A DNA stretch of 64,000 nt from NCBI GenBank assembly GCA_019636375.1, contig JAHBXS010000004.1, positions 186,001-250,000 on the forward strand, in the 5' to 3' direction. This document shows, piece by piece, positions 36,642-46,121 of the stretch. The notes under the pieces were generated by a model that was given only the letters and a program-made list of their open reading frames with translations, was not told the DNA's origin and made no database searches. Made by a program: the position numbers and the translations under genes. Numbering within the stretch: the first letter of the stretch is position 1; each line of letters begins with the position of its first letter. The stretch comes from Pirellulaceae bacterium. Lineage in GTDB: Bacteria; Planctomycetota; Planctomycetia; Pirellulales; Pirellulaceae.

Positions 36642-38060
36642 CTAATCGATTCGCATGGTCGGATCACCAAACAATACAAATTTCATCCCCTGGAAAAAAA
36701 TGCTGGGAGGATACCAACTGGTATTCGGCTTCAGTTTTTCCAATCCCTCAGATTCGACATAGTACGTGATCATCTGGCGATAGGCATCGCCGAGATGAAC
36801 GGTTTCCATTTTTTGCGAACTCGAATGAAGCGCCCCCGCAAACCCTTCCAACAACGTCAAAGCGCAAGGCTGCGATCCGGTGGCACAACCGAAATAAGCG
36901 ATCGCTCCGTGTCGTGTCCCAACGACCAAATCGGTGCCAAGGCTGCGATAGGTCAACTCCCTCGGTTGGATCGCTGCGACGGCGGGAGGCGGGCCTTCGA
37001 AGACTTGTCCTGAATTCGTTCCGGCGTGTCGAACCCCGTGAATATCTACGTAGGCCTCGTAGGGAGCCTGCGGAGCAAAAACCGAAGTGCTGCACCCCGC
37101 TGAAAAGACAATCGGCCAATGCCCCCATGTTTCCACGCGCATCAATCTGCCCAGTGAAATGCAATCGTGCCAATGGTCAGGATGGCCATGCCCGGCATGA
37201 AACAACAACCCTTGCGGCAACCCGAATAAATCAGCAACTTCAGCTTCATTCGGGGGCGGAGTACCGTCGTCGCGCGTTGCATCGGAGAAGTACCTTTTTT
37301 CGATCTGCCATCCGGGCAACAAATTCCCAATTCGATCCAGATGCGGACGACTATCAATCCAGCCACCGACCGCGATCAATGCGGCGTTTGGATTGACTAC
37401 CTTTCCTGACTCCCCTTTCGCAATCCTATTTTGGTATGTTAACGACTTTTCGATAATCGTTTGCAACTGTTCTCGGCTATTCACCGGCCAACGACCGACT
37501 CCGATTTCCGGGAGGTAATCGATTTGGTCAAAGTTAATCGGGTCATTTTTGTTTTTTTCGCCCCGAACTTCACCGAAATACTGACCGTGAAAATCATCTC
37601 TCACTCCGTTCCAATTTTCGAAACTTCGATCCCGTTTGGCCAAGTCTGCGTAGTACAGATCGCTGGCATAAAAAGCGTAGTCGTAGGCGGCGGGCGTCGC
37701 CCGATCAAGTACCATATACCGCACAGGAAGCAGGCTGGCATCTCCCACCAGCAACACATGTTCGATCTGCCCGGCAAGCCATTGTTCATGCAAAAATCGC
37801 TTGATCCTTTCTGGCTCGTCAACTCCCACTTGAGACTCGTTGAGATCTTCCCAAGCAACAACCGTTCCTCTAACATCGGCGCCCCGTCGAACGACGTAAT
37901 CTTCCAACTCCCCTTTCCATACTCGCGGAGTAACAATCGTCAACCGAGCCGGTAACTCTTGCGCATCAACCGGGAATTTTCGTCCCCATAATCCAATAAG
38001 GCCAATCAGCCAAACGAGCCAAGCCATCTTGAGAAATCGAATACTCATCAAACTTACCAT
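36642..38060 (-). CDS. C25-family (gingipain-like) cysteine peptidase
   Basis: A 472-residue exported protein. A signal peptide spans about residues 8-34. The caspase-like C25 fold has its catalytic His in LLFHAGHGHPDHW (His 288 or 291) and Cys in VFSAGCSTSVFAP (Cys323). LLVGDASLLPVRY and YLPEIGVGRWPV are typical C25 strands. Gingipains cleave after Arg or Lys; the specificity here cannot be told. The C-terminal part (FFQGMKFVLFGDPTMR) also matches the family. Confidence 0.87.
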   Translation of the reverse strand: MVSLMSIRFLKMAWLVWLIGLIGLWGRKFPVDAQELPARLTIVTPRVWKGELEDYVVRRGADVRGTVVAWEDLNESQVGVDEPERIKRFLHEQWLAGQIEHVLLVGDASLLPVRYMVLDRATPAAYDYAFYASDLYYADLAKRDRSFENWNGVRDDFHGQYFGEVRGEKNKNDPINFDQIDYLPEIGVGRWPVNSREQLQTIIEKSLTYQNRIAKGESGKVVNPNAALIAVGGWIDSRPHLDRIGNLLPGWQIEKRYFSDATRDDGTPPPNEAEVADLFGLPQGLLFHAGHGHPDHWHDCISLGRLMRVETWGHWPIVFSAGCSTSVFAPQAPYEAYVDIHGVRHAGTNSGQVFEGPPPAVAAIQPRELTYRSLGTDLVVGTRHGAIAYFGCATGSQPCALTLLEGFAGALHSSSQKMETVHLGDAYRQMITYYVESEGLEKLKPNTSWYPPSIFFQGMKFVLFGDPTMRID

Positions 38061-38482
38061 ATCGATAGCGAAGCCTTTTCATTTTTATCAAGTGACGACC
38101 TAATCTTGAATTATACTTGGCAAATTGTGTTGGATGTTGTCCAGCAGTAGTTTTGTTTGCCGATGAAAATTCAAGTCGCTTAACTCAAGAAACTTGTTAA
38201 CCAATCAAAATTGAGCGTCTTTGCCGGGAGAACCTGAAGAGATTCTCTGTAGAACTGGCGACTATTCAAAGGTCGAAGTCAGAAATTGCGACTCATTGAT
38301 ACAGAAGTCGATCAGACGAGAACCCAACGCAACCGGAATCCGTTCGACAGAAAAATTTCTTTTGCCAAATCGCTTGATATCGCCGTTGGAGTTCTAGGTT
38401 CATTCTGTTCCCGATACTTTCATATAGATGCCACTTTCGGTCAAATGACTAGATTTGTCAATTCGCATGCAAAGAAAACGAA
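38061..38482. other. Intergenic region
   Basis: About 420 bp between the C25 peptidase and the serine hydrolase genes. A plus-strand open frame at 38286-38633 overlaps the end of the hydrolase gene antisense and lacks any domain. No promoter, hairpin or RNA gene is clear. Confidence 0.4.
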
Positions 38483-40192
38483 TTACTTGGGAAAGCTGAT
38501 TTCAGCGGCGATTTTTTGGAAGAATCGCGGGTACCATTCATTGTCGGACTCAGAGAATCGTTGGCGGACTTGGACGATGACAAGTTGCTGGTCTGGGTCG
38601 ACAACCAAAATACATCCTGAAAATGATCCATGACCCACGGTATGCTCGCTGAATAGTTGATCTTCTGGTCGCGTCGATTGGACTGAGGCGTCCGGGCGTC
38701 TGTGACGGACGCGGTGAATTCCGAGTCCCTGTTCTTCCTTGACACCTGGCACGGCCAACGGATGGGGCAGAAACTCAGCCCAAGTCGCAGGCCCTATAAA
38801 CCGCAACGTTCCGTAACTCCCTTCGTTAGCAATCCATTGACCAAGAATCGCTAATTCCAGTGCTGTGAATTCGCCGTCTGAACTAGCATTTCGCATGATA
38901 ACGTCGCCAAATCCTAACGGCTCGAAGAGATGCTCGTGAAACAACCGAGGCCCGCTTTTGCCGGAAACAATTTCCATTGCCTTGACGGCAAGCTCAAAGC
39001 CCAAGCCGCAATATTGGTGTCGCTGGCCGGGCTGGTTAATGTCGATAACATTCAGGACAAAATTCTCTAAATGGGGATTGCGCATTCCGCCATACTCCCC
39101 ATGACCGCTCAGCCCGCTGGTATGGTTCAACAATTGGCGAAACGTTGGGACCGCCGGATTATTGATTGGGAAATCCGGGAACACGCGATCTAATTGATCA
39201 TCCAATCCAATTAGTTTTTGATCAACAAATTGGCTGAACAAAATCGCTGTCACCGTCTTCGTAATCGATGCAGCCCAGCAACGGTAGTCAAGTTCGACCG
39301 GTTCCCCTTGTGCCGTCCTGCCGAATGCCTCGTGCGTGATGATGACACCCCGCTTGGCAACCAAAGTCACAAATGGTTCATCAGTCGCTGCTGCCCATTC
39401 TCTGCAAAATTCGTCGATTGCCCGTTTCGCCGTAGCCGGGACTCCGGCTTCGACTGGCTCGCCATCGCGAATCGTAAGTGAAGGTTGTTCGTTCAGTATC
39501 GGTTGCCGAAGTGTTTTCACTTTTTCGTCTAATCCCAGCAACTTCAACTTGAGCTTGAGTTGGAACTCGTCGTTGACCGAGGTCGCCCATTCGACAAATC
39601 TTTTGGGACGCCCCAATTCCGCAGACTCGGCGGTGCCTGCCACCAAGATGGCTCCTTGTTCGCTGTCAATCAAACCCCGAGTCATCAAATCTTTGGCGAA
39701 CCGTTCAAACTCATTGCGGTGTTCGAGCCACGCAGCAGGCGCATTTTTTCCTGGGAAATGGGAAAAGTGAACCGTCAAATCAGGCGCGAACTCGGAATTT
39801 GTAATCGGTGGAATCGCGTACAAAGTAAACGCTCGCCGCCACGGCATCCCGTTGGGAGCAACTCCTTCAAGCCACGCCATCCAGCGTCCGGGCGCATCGG
39901 GCTGGCTGGCTTCGCGCAGACTAGCATCAAACCAGCGCGTGGTAAATTTCGGATCGTGCCCAAGGCGTCGCACTTCATCCACATCTCGCCAAACGAATCT
40001 GGGATGAAGACCGGGGACAAAAATCCACCCTCCCGTTCGTGAAGTGAGCAGTTCCTGTGCCAAGAACTGTTGCCGCTCCGCACGCAACTCTTCCGTTGCC
40101 TCCTGAGCCGAAACAGTCAACGGGCTCTTATCGAGAAGACCAACCAACAGATGGATGCATATCCAAACAAAAATTGCCGCTCGCTCGAACAT
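38483..40192 (-). CDS. Secreted beta-lactamase-fold serine hydrolase
   Basis: A 569-residue exported protein. A signal peptide (about residues 1-29) is followed by an unassigned N-terminal region of about 230 residues, then a class C beta-lactamase-like domain. The SxxK motif is S-I-T-K (Ser309, Lys312). YCGLGFEL is in the place of the YxN motif and GHGSFSGC in the place of the HxG motif. Such proteins act as esterases, DD-peptidases or peptidases rather than resistance enzymes. FRQLLNHTSGLSGHG is a typical family signature. Confidence 0.87.
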   Translation of the reverse strand: MFERAAIFVWICIHLLVGLLDKSPLTVSAQEATEELRAERQQFLAQELLTSRTGGWIFVPGLHPRFVWRDVDEVRRLGHDPKFTTRWFDASLREASQPDAPGRWMAWLEGVAPNGMPWRRAFTLYAIPPITNSEFAPDLTVHFSHFPGKNAPAAWLEHRNEFERFAKDLMTRGLIDSEQGAILVAGTAESAELGRPKRFVEWATSVNDEFQLKLKLKLLGLDEKVKTLRQPILNEQPSLTIRDGEPVEAGVPATAKRAIDEFCREWAAATDEPFVTLVAKRGVIITHEAFGRTAQGEPVELDYRCWAASITKTVTAILFSQFVDQKLIGLDDQLDRVFPDFPINNPAVPTFRQLLNHTSGLSGHGEYGGMRNPHLENFVLNVIDINQPGQRHQYCGLGFELAVKAMEIVSGKSGPRLFHEHLFEPLGFGDVIMRNASSDGEFTALELAILGQWIANEGSYGTLRFIGPATWAEFLPHPLAVPGVKEEQGLGIHRVRHRRPDASVQSTRPEDQLFSEHTVGHGSFSGCILVVDPDQQLVIVQVRQRFSESDNEWYPRFFQKIAAEISFPK

Positions 40193-40668
40193 GTGACTCC
40201 GCGACTAATGAGTGCTTTTTCGAATCGGAAAAATTCGTCTCGCCGATTCGGATTTTAAATGCTTGAAACAAAACTTGATTTTAAACAAATAGAATTTCCA
40301 CGACCACTCTGTGTTGCTCATTAATTGGGTGGCCTTTAACCTATCAGCGACTTGAACTTTAGTTATTCGTGGTCTGGCTCAAATCTGAAGTTCCGAGTGT
40401 GAATCGAGTCTTGACGCGAGTAGGTAGCGAACGAAACTGTTTGACGCGACAGTGGCGTGGTTTGCTCGAGTTCCGAGAGCGCATCAAAAATCCGGTTTGC
40501 CAATTCCCAGATTGCGATGGTGTAGGCAAAGTGGGTTTTTCGAAACGCCAAGCCTTTCGGGATGAACCCAAAAGTCGACTTCAAGATTCTCGTATCTAGG
40601 CTTTACCATTGGCTCGAAAAGCGACTTGTCAAAATATTTGCACCATCACCGCGAGCGGGATAAGCGAA
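40193..40668. other. Intergenic region
   Basis: About 475 bp between the hydrolase gene start and the disrupted gene. Short open frames on both strands lack domains and are rejected. No RNA gene or repeat stands out. Confidence 0.4.
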
Positions 40669-41105
40669 TCATTTGGAAAAAGAGCCTTGTTGTGCTCTTC
40701 TGACATCAGGAATCGCGAAACTGCCAACGGACATCATCCCACCCCCCATTCCTCCCCCGCCATTGGGGTTGCTGCCTGGGATGGTGATGCCCCTTTTCGG
40801 GGAACGCACAGGGATTTCGACAGCGGTAGAAATCCCCAAACCGTTGGGCTTTGCAGGACCCTGGTTTCCTGAAATCGGGTAATAGAATGAATATGGAGAC
40901 CAGCCTTCATGCGATGATGATAAATTGGCTGGTATTGTTCGACTCATGGACAAAAGGTTTTCCAGATGCCTTTTGATCTTCCAGTGCGTCGATATCGGTG
41001 CCGATATAGTGGCGAGCATCTGACCTCCATTATGGCAAACAGAAATTCCTTGTTCACCTTGCGAATAATGCCATTCGTCGGGGGTAACCATTGCCGTAAT
41101 GTGCA
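40669..41105 (-). pseudogene. 3' part of a secreted-protein gene split by an ISAs1 element
   Basis: Encodes the last 144 residues of a protein whose 5' part lies at 42325-42932: TAMVTPDEWHYSQGEQGISV, PANLSSSHEGWSPYSFYYPI, and a Gly/Met-rich GGGGMGGGMMS near the C-terminus. Its reading frame continues exactly into the 5' part if the IS and one copy of the 10-bp duplication are removed. Translation now would need a start inside the IS, so it is presumably dead. Confidence 0.85.
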
Positions 41106-42324
41106 CAGGGTGAGCGCACTATTTTTCCATGGAAATACCGAGAACTTTGAAGAGGTAGTGTTCATCCCAAGCACATCTTAGTCTTCGAGTTCGTACGCTT
41201 TCCTTGTCACCTTTATAGTTTTTCAGAAGAGTCAAAGCCATACGCCGCATTGAAGAGGAGTTGATAGCGCCTGTTCCGTTGATTCGACATTGGTCTTCAT
41301 TGAAAATCACATCCAGACGCCAGTGTAGCGAGTTTTCAATACTCCAGTGGGCTCGGCAGCCTTTGGCGAATTTGTCGATGTCCATGGAAAAGCTCAGCAA
41401 ATAGTATCGTACTTCGTAGGATTCTTTTCCATCACGAGTCACATTGTTGACCGCCACGCCAATGGTCTTCAAGCCTGGCCACTGATGCTTTTGCTGCAAT
41501 TCCTTCGAAACTGGGAACTGGTACCAGGTTCGATGCTCGACTCGCCCATGACCGGTCTCTGTTTTTTCGAGGCATTGAACACCTTCCATCGTGCCGAGAA
41601 TCTCTTCTGCCAAGTCGCTAACGTCGGCTTCTAAAGTCCCCTGATTCCCTTTGAGTCCCAAAATATAGTCGCCCCCCTCTGAAACAATCTGGGATGCGAT
41701 TTCTCGCTGACAACCCATCGCGTCAATCGTCACAATGGCCCCTTCCAATTCGAGCAATGACAACAACTTCGGAATCGCCGTGATCTCATTACTCTTCTCG
41801 TCGACTGCTTCTTGCCCAAGCACCATTTGATTCTCCGCTGCCCAGGCGGTGACCATGTGTAGGGCTTTGACCCCGTTTTTGTGGTCGTGCGAACGACGTG
41901 CTGTTTTACCATCAATGTTGATGATCGAATGTTCAGTTTCTGGTGCAATTGCCCGCACCCAAGACAAAAAGCAAGCGGTCAATTGTTCGGGCTTGATCGC
42001 TGAAAATACGCGGCGAAACGTGTCGTCAGAAGGGACTCCACTCTTCAGCTTGAGAAACTTCTTGAATAAGTGCTTACGGGCTACACCATAGTTATGCATG
42101 TCTTTCCAGCCTTCGGCTCCCGATAGCATCGCACAAACACCCAAGACCAAAATATCTATCAAAAGATGACGGCGATTGGATGTTTCGATTCGAGGATCAG
42201 TGATCGATTCAAAGTGACGAGCAATCTCAAGTTTCGGCATAATGGCATCTCCAAATAGGAAACAAATACCATTTTTTCGACTTGCCTGAATACCCCAATT
42301 TCGCTAAATAGTGCGCTCACCCTG
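41106..42324 (-). mobile_element. ISAs1-family insertion sequence
   Basis: Perfect 19-bp terminal inverted repeats CAGGGTGAGCGCACTATTT at 41106-41124 and inverted at 42306-42324. The 1219-bp element is flanked by a perfect 10-bp direct repeat GTAATGTGCA at 41096-41105 and 42325-42334. One intact transposase gene fills it. The insertion splits a secreted-protein gene and is recent. Confidence 0.97.
41119..42240 (-). CDS. ISAs1-family transposase
   Basis: A 373-residue DDE transposase. The acidic residues are visible in NIDGKTARRSHDHK, VTIDAMGCQREIA and HWSIENSLHWRLDVIFNEDQ, the standard ISAs1 motifs. The N-terminus HFESITDPRIE with RRHLLIDILVLGVCAMLSGA is also typical. It lies 13 bp inside one inverted repeat and looks intact. 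Confidence 0.97.
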   Translation of the reverse strand: MPKLEIARHFESITDPRIETSNRRHLLIDILVLGVCAMLSGAEGWKDMHNYGVARKHLFKKFLKLKSGVPSDDTFRRVFSAIKPEQLTACFLSWVRAIAPETEHSIINIDGKTARRSHDHKNGVKALHMVTAWAAENQMVLGQEAVDEKSNEITAIPKLLSLLELEGAIVTIDAMGCQREIASQIVSEGGDYILGLKGNQGTLEADVSDLAEEILGTMEGVQCLEKTETGHGRVEHRTWYQFPVSKELQQKHQWPGLKTIGVAVNNVTRDGKESYEVRYYLLSFSMDIDKFAKGCRAHWSIENSLHWRLDVIFNEDQCRINGTGAINSSSMRRMALTLLKNYKGDKESVRTRRLRCAWDEHYLFKVLGISMEK

Positions 42325-42932
42325 GTAATGTGCATCGTGAACCAGAACGCAGTGTCCTCTTGGTTTGAGAGTCTCGATATATCGTAGACAATCAAGGAAA
42401 AATACTCTTCGCGTTTCGCTAAATCTGCTGACACGATCAAGACATGATTCTCCCGATAAACAAGGGTCGCGTTGTGGTCGCCCAGAGCGATCAGCAACCG
42501 GTCTCGCAGCGGAAGGGAGGCAAGATTCAAGTGGATTTGCTGAGTAGGGGCCAGTTCGTCATCGATTGCCGATTGATCGAGCAGAGTCGGAATACCTCGA
42601 CTTGTCAGCCATCGACAGAGCCCCTCCGCAGTCAGCATGGCGTCGGATGGCAAATCCGAATGGGACCGATCCAAGACTTGCTCCCAATGCAATTGAGTGG
42701 GCGAAAGGGACCATTCAATTTGGCCAGCTACTGGCACCCTGTCGGACCTCGGTTGGGCATTTCGTTGCACGGCACGAACTGGGCTGGAATTTAACTGTTG
42801 AGCGAACGAGATACAACCGGAAAACGGGGAATATAAAAGCCCGACGAGTGTAGGAAAGAGAGCAAATCTCAGAGGGTGACGCACAGATGAACTCCTGCTA
42901 GAAAGATTAGGCATTGAATTTACCAAACTCAT
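42325..42932 (-). pseudogene. 5' part of a secreted-protein gene split by an ISAs1 element
   Basis: Encodes about 202 residues, then runs into the IS (VSALFSEIGVF). A signal peptide with hydrophobic core FALFPTLVGLLYS is at about residues 22-45. Residues about 125-170 (IHLNLASLPLRDRLLIALGD then HNATLVYRENHVLIVSA) resemble the short STN-like N-domains of secretin and TonB-linked proteins. Joined to the 3' part at 40669-41105 it gives a 344-residue protein. Its start is divergent from the gene at 43061. Confidence 0.85.
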
Positions 42933-43060
42933 TCGCTGAATAAAACCCTTGCCTTTTGCGCCCCTGGAACTATGATAACGTGAAGGTCAAAGAAGGCAAA
43001 CAAAAAGTTTTCTTCATGGCCTTACTTAGGGGCAGCATCTTTCAAAAGCAGGAACCTTCG

Positions 43061-45346
43061 ATGAACTTTCGCCCTGTATGGCGCATCTCTGCGATGTGTC
43101 CAAGACCAGTATTTTCGATTTCTTTTCGACTTTTGAAGACGGCCTTGGTCATTCCAATCGCCTGCTTGCTTGTAAACGGTCAGGCAATGGCCGCCCTCAT
43201 TTCCCCACAACAGGCACAACGCGGCGCTCAACAGGAGAGCTTTCGCACTGCCCCTCCACTAAAGGTCACCAAAATTCTGTTTTATAGTTCTGGAGTGGCT
43301 CAAATCATTCACTCTGGAAAAGTGAACGGGAACGTCGAGACCGAATTACGGTTTGGGGCTCACGACATTGACGATGCACTGAAGAGCCTCGTCTTGGATG
43401 ACCCAAATGGTGAATCTCAAGTCGTCGTGTATCCGACTGCTCCCAGCCCGGAACAATTCGCGGCGGAAGACTTCAAGGACCCGTTGACCCTCGCTCAGAC
43501 CTTCCAGCAGTTTCGAGGTGAGGCGATTCGCTTCAAACACAACAACATCTTGCAATCCGGAACCATCTATGTGGTTGAGAACCGTCGGCAAGGTGAAGAA
43601 ATCGTGGAAACTGTGGTCGTTCTGTCTGAGAACGGCTTGATGAGTTTTCCGATTGCGGAGCTTACTGAGATTCGTTTTTCCAACCTAGAAACCGCAAAGA
43701 AATTTTCGGATGCCCTAGCGGGATTGTGCCTCGATCGAGACCCCACGAACCCCAAGAAAATGGTTCTTCAATTTAAGGGTCAAGGCGAAAGGGAGGTGCG
43801 TTTCAGCTACCTCGTCGATGGTCCGATCTGGCGGATCACTTATCGTCTGATCATGGAAAATGAAAAAGCGACGCTTCAAAGCTGGGTACATTTGGACAAT
43901 GTTTTTGGGTATGACTGGGAAAATGTCGAAATCGAATTGCGGAACGGAAGACCGGATGCGTTTCACGCGGAGTTGTTCGCTCCGATTCTGGCGGAACGGA
44001 GGAATCTGGGCCTTTCAGTTTTTGAAATCCCAACCGATGTAACTCTGGTCACACAATGGTACGGCATGTCTCCATCAGTCCGCTTCGATAGTCTCAGCGG
44101 AAATCCGTCTCTTGACTCCAGCAAACTTCAAGGATTCGGCATGGGAGGTGGCGGAATGGGAGGCATGGGTGGCGGCATGGCTGGCGGCATGGACGGCTTG
44201 GCTCGTGGCGACAGGGATAAGCCCACGTATGGGTTGGGAACTGAGGGAGACACTGGTGGAGGAACAGCCGAGAGACCGGGGGTTCGGGCGAAAGCTATGG
44301 AACAGAGTCCTTTTTTTAGCGGAGATCAAACCCCAGAAGCCCTTCTCGATCCGCGACGACTGCACATGGGGGGCGATTCCCAATTCCACATTCACGGTTC
44401 GATTGTCCTGAAACTCAAGGACCGCGTTTCGCTTCGATCGGGTAGCAGCGCGGTTGTACCGGTTTTCACCCAAGACTTTCCAGCTCAAAAAATATCTCGA
44501 GTGGAATTTGCGAACGACTCGCAGGCAAAGAAAATTGGCTCCCTTCAAATCGAAATCACTAATGTCGGCGAAACCCCTCTCCTGACTGGCCCCATCGCGG
44601 TGTTTGAAGATGGATCGTTTATTGGGGACGGCTTTGTACGTCGCACGGTGGCAAACGAAAAACTAGTGGTAGACTATGGGGCTGATTTAGAATCGGTAAT
44701 TTCCCTAAAATTCGACTCGTCAACTTCCAAGCTGATTGAAATAACGTTGGAAGAGCAACTTGTAAAAGTTAAGTTTGAGGGACGGCAGGGCCTGAACTTA
44801 GATATTGCCAATCTTCATCCGCAACCACGATTCCTGCGAGTGAGCCTTCCCAACAGTCTGCGTGACAAGCTTAAATGGACTCGCATCGATCCCCCGATGG
44901 AATTTGCAGATGAAACTTGTGCACTACTTGAACTCAACATCGCTGCCCGCGAAAAAATTGTCCGAGAACATACCCTGGTTCGCGAGTGGGTGGAGAGTTA
45001 CCGCCCTATCACCGCACTTACGCAACTTGAAATCTGGAAAAAGGCAGATTTGAATATTCCCCCAGAGGTTACGGAGTTGTTGGAGCAGGTGCGAGACCTG
45101 CAAATTCGCCTAAAAATCCAGCAGGAAAAGGTTGCCGGCTTGCGTGATAATCTCAAGTTTTTAGAGGTGGAACAACTGCGTCTTTCAAAACTGGTGGAGA
45201 CCACAAAAGTCGATCCCGAGGTTGCCAAAGGCTTCCTCGAATCGATTCGCGCGGCGGAACAGCAACTGATGGAGACGCGGCAACAACTGAAAACGGAAGG
45301 TGAGACGCTAAAAGAACTGGAGACTGAGTTCGCGAAGTTTTCTTAG
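43061..45346 (+). CDS. Secreted protein with Gly/Met-rich linker and C-terminal coiled coil
   Basis: A 761-residue exported protein. The signal peptide's hydrophobic core (LLKTALVIPIACLLVNG) ends near AMA at about residue 43. It has beta-rich domains (about 55-320, 430-640) recalling the DUF4139/mucoidy inhibitor type, a Gly/Met-rich linker (GMGGGGMGGMGGGMAGGM, about 365-383) and a long coiled coil (about 690-761). It shares the Gly/Met motif with the disrupted gene that diverges from it. Function unknown. The ATG at 43061 is chosen for the signal peptide; the longer frame to 42956 is unlikely. Confidence 0.7.
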   Translation: MNFRPVWRISAMCPRPVFSISFRLLKTALVIPIACLLVNGQAMAALISPQQAQRGAQQESFRTAPPLKVTKILFYSSGVAQIIHSGKVNGNVETELRFGAHDIDDALKSLVLDDPNGESQVVVYPTAPSPEQFAAEDFKDPLTLAQTFQQFRGEAIRFKHNNILQSGTIYVVENRRQGEEIVETVVVLSENGLMSFPIAELTEIRFSNLETAKKFSDALAGLCLDRDPTNPKKMVLQFKGQGEREVRFSYLVDGPIWRITYRLIMENEKATLQSWVHLDNVFGYDWENVEIELRNGRPDAFHAELFAPILAERRNLGLSVFEIPTDVTLVTQWYGMSPSVRFDSLSGNPSLDSSKLQGFGMGGGGMGGMGGGMAGGMDGLARGDRDKPTYGLGTEGDTGGGTAERPGVRAKAMEQSPFFSGDQTPEALLDPRRLHMGGDSQFHIHGSIVLKLKDRVSLRSGSSAVVPVFTQDFPAQKISRVEFANDSQAKKIGSLQIEITNVGETPLLTGPIAVFEDGSFIGDGFVRRTVANEKLVVDYGADLESVISLKFDSSTSKLIEITLEEQLVKVKFEGRQGLNLDIANLHPQPRFLRVSLPNSLRDKLKWTRIDPPMEFADETCALLELNIAAREKIVREHTLVREWVESYRPITALTQLEIWKKADLNIPPEVTELLEQVRDLQIRLKIQQEKVAGLRDNLKFLEVEQLRLSKLVETTKVDPEVAKGFLESIRAAEQQLMETRQQLKTEGETLKELETEFAKFS

Positions 45347-45405
45347 AAATTTGCTCGGTTGTGGAACAATTGTCTTCCATTGTTTTACGATCGACAGTGG
45401 CACAA

Positions 45406-45440
45406 AAATCGGCAGGGTTTTGAATGAACCCTGCCGATTT
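45406..45440. terminator. Bidirectional terminator
   Basis: A 14-bp perfect stem AAATCGGCAGGGTT / AACCCTGCCGATTT (45406-45419 with 45427-45440), loop of seven, A-rich before and T-rich after. It lies between the converging genes ending at 45346 and 45480. Confidence 0.88.
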
Positions 45441-45479
45441 CGTTGTTTGAGATCGAAAGTTTCGTTTGGCGAAAAGGAT

Positions 45480-45989
45480 TTATTGATTGTCTTTCATTTC
45501 CTCGCTTCCGGACTCGTCGAGAACGGACCCTTCAGTGGCCGCTTCGCCTTCCTCGTTAGCCTTATGTTGTTCGTCAGATGATTCTGTTGGAGGAATCAAA
45601 GGGACGAGACCAGTGGTTGAGCTTTCAGATTCGACAGGGAGCATGTCCGCCCCGTCAACGGCCGGGGCAGTATAGAATGGGTTGACGATCGTTAGCGGCT
45701 CGCGAGAAATCGCAGGAACCCCCATTTCAACGGGGACGATTCCCGGAGGGGCGGCGAATGGGCTAACACCATAAGGCCGACGCACGATGTTGCTGTAGTA
45801 GACCGGTGGAAATTTTGCGAAGTAAGGAATATCTTCACGTTGGAACCCGCCTCGGCCCATCATCGGGAATCCGAAATTAAGGCCTGCTCCAAATCCGTAG
45901 CCGTTTTGGTAGCCAAATTGGGCAAAGGCGTTTGATCCACAAAAAAGCGACCCAAACAAAATACCAGCTAATAACAAATGTCGTTTCAT
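45480..45989 (-). CDS. Small secreted protein
   Basis: A 169-residue protein with a clear signal peptide (LLLAGILFGSLFCGSNAFA, cut near residue 23). The mature part begins with a Gly/Phe/Tyr-rich run (QFGYQNGYGFGAGLNFGFP), continues Pro-rich and ends in an acidic tail (EEGEAATEGSVLDESGSEE). No enzyme domain. The type is common among Planctomycete secreted proteins; function unknown. Confidence 0.72.
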   Translation of the reverse strand: MKRHLLLAGILFGSLFCGSNAFAQFGYQNGYGFGAGLNFGFPMMGRGGFQREDIPYFAKFPPVYYSNIVRRPYGVSPFAAPPGIVPVEMGVPAISREPLTIVNPFYTAPAVDGADMLPVESESSTTGLVPLIPPTESSDEQHKANEEGEAATEGSVLDESGSEEMKDNQ

Positions 45990-46121
45990 CTTGTCCTCTC
46001 AAAATCTAGTGCGGCAATGGGACAAAAGAAAATGGTCCCTTTAATTCGAGACTAAACAGAACTCATTTTGATACAAGTCTTTAGCAGTGCGGATTCCAAA
46101 ATTTCTTGAAAATCGTTGCCA

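Noticed and set aside
38286-38633. A plus-strand frame of 115 codons next to the serine hydrolase.
   Set aside because: Overlaps the hydrolase antisense and shows no coding features.
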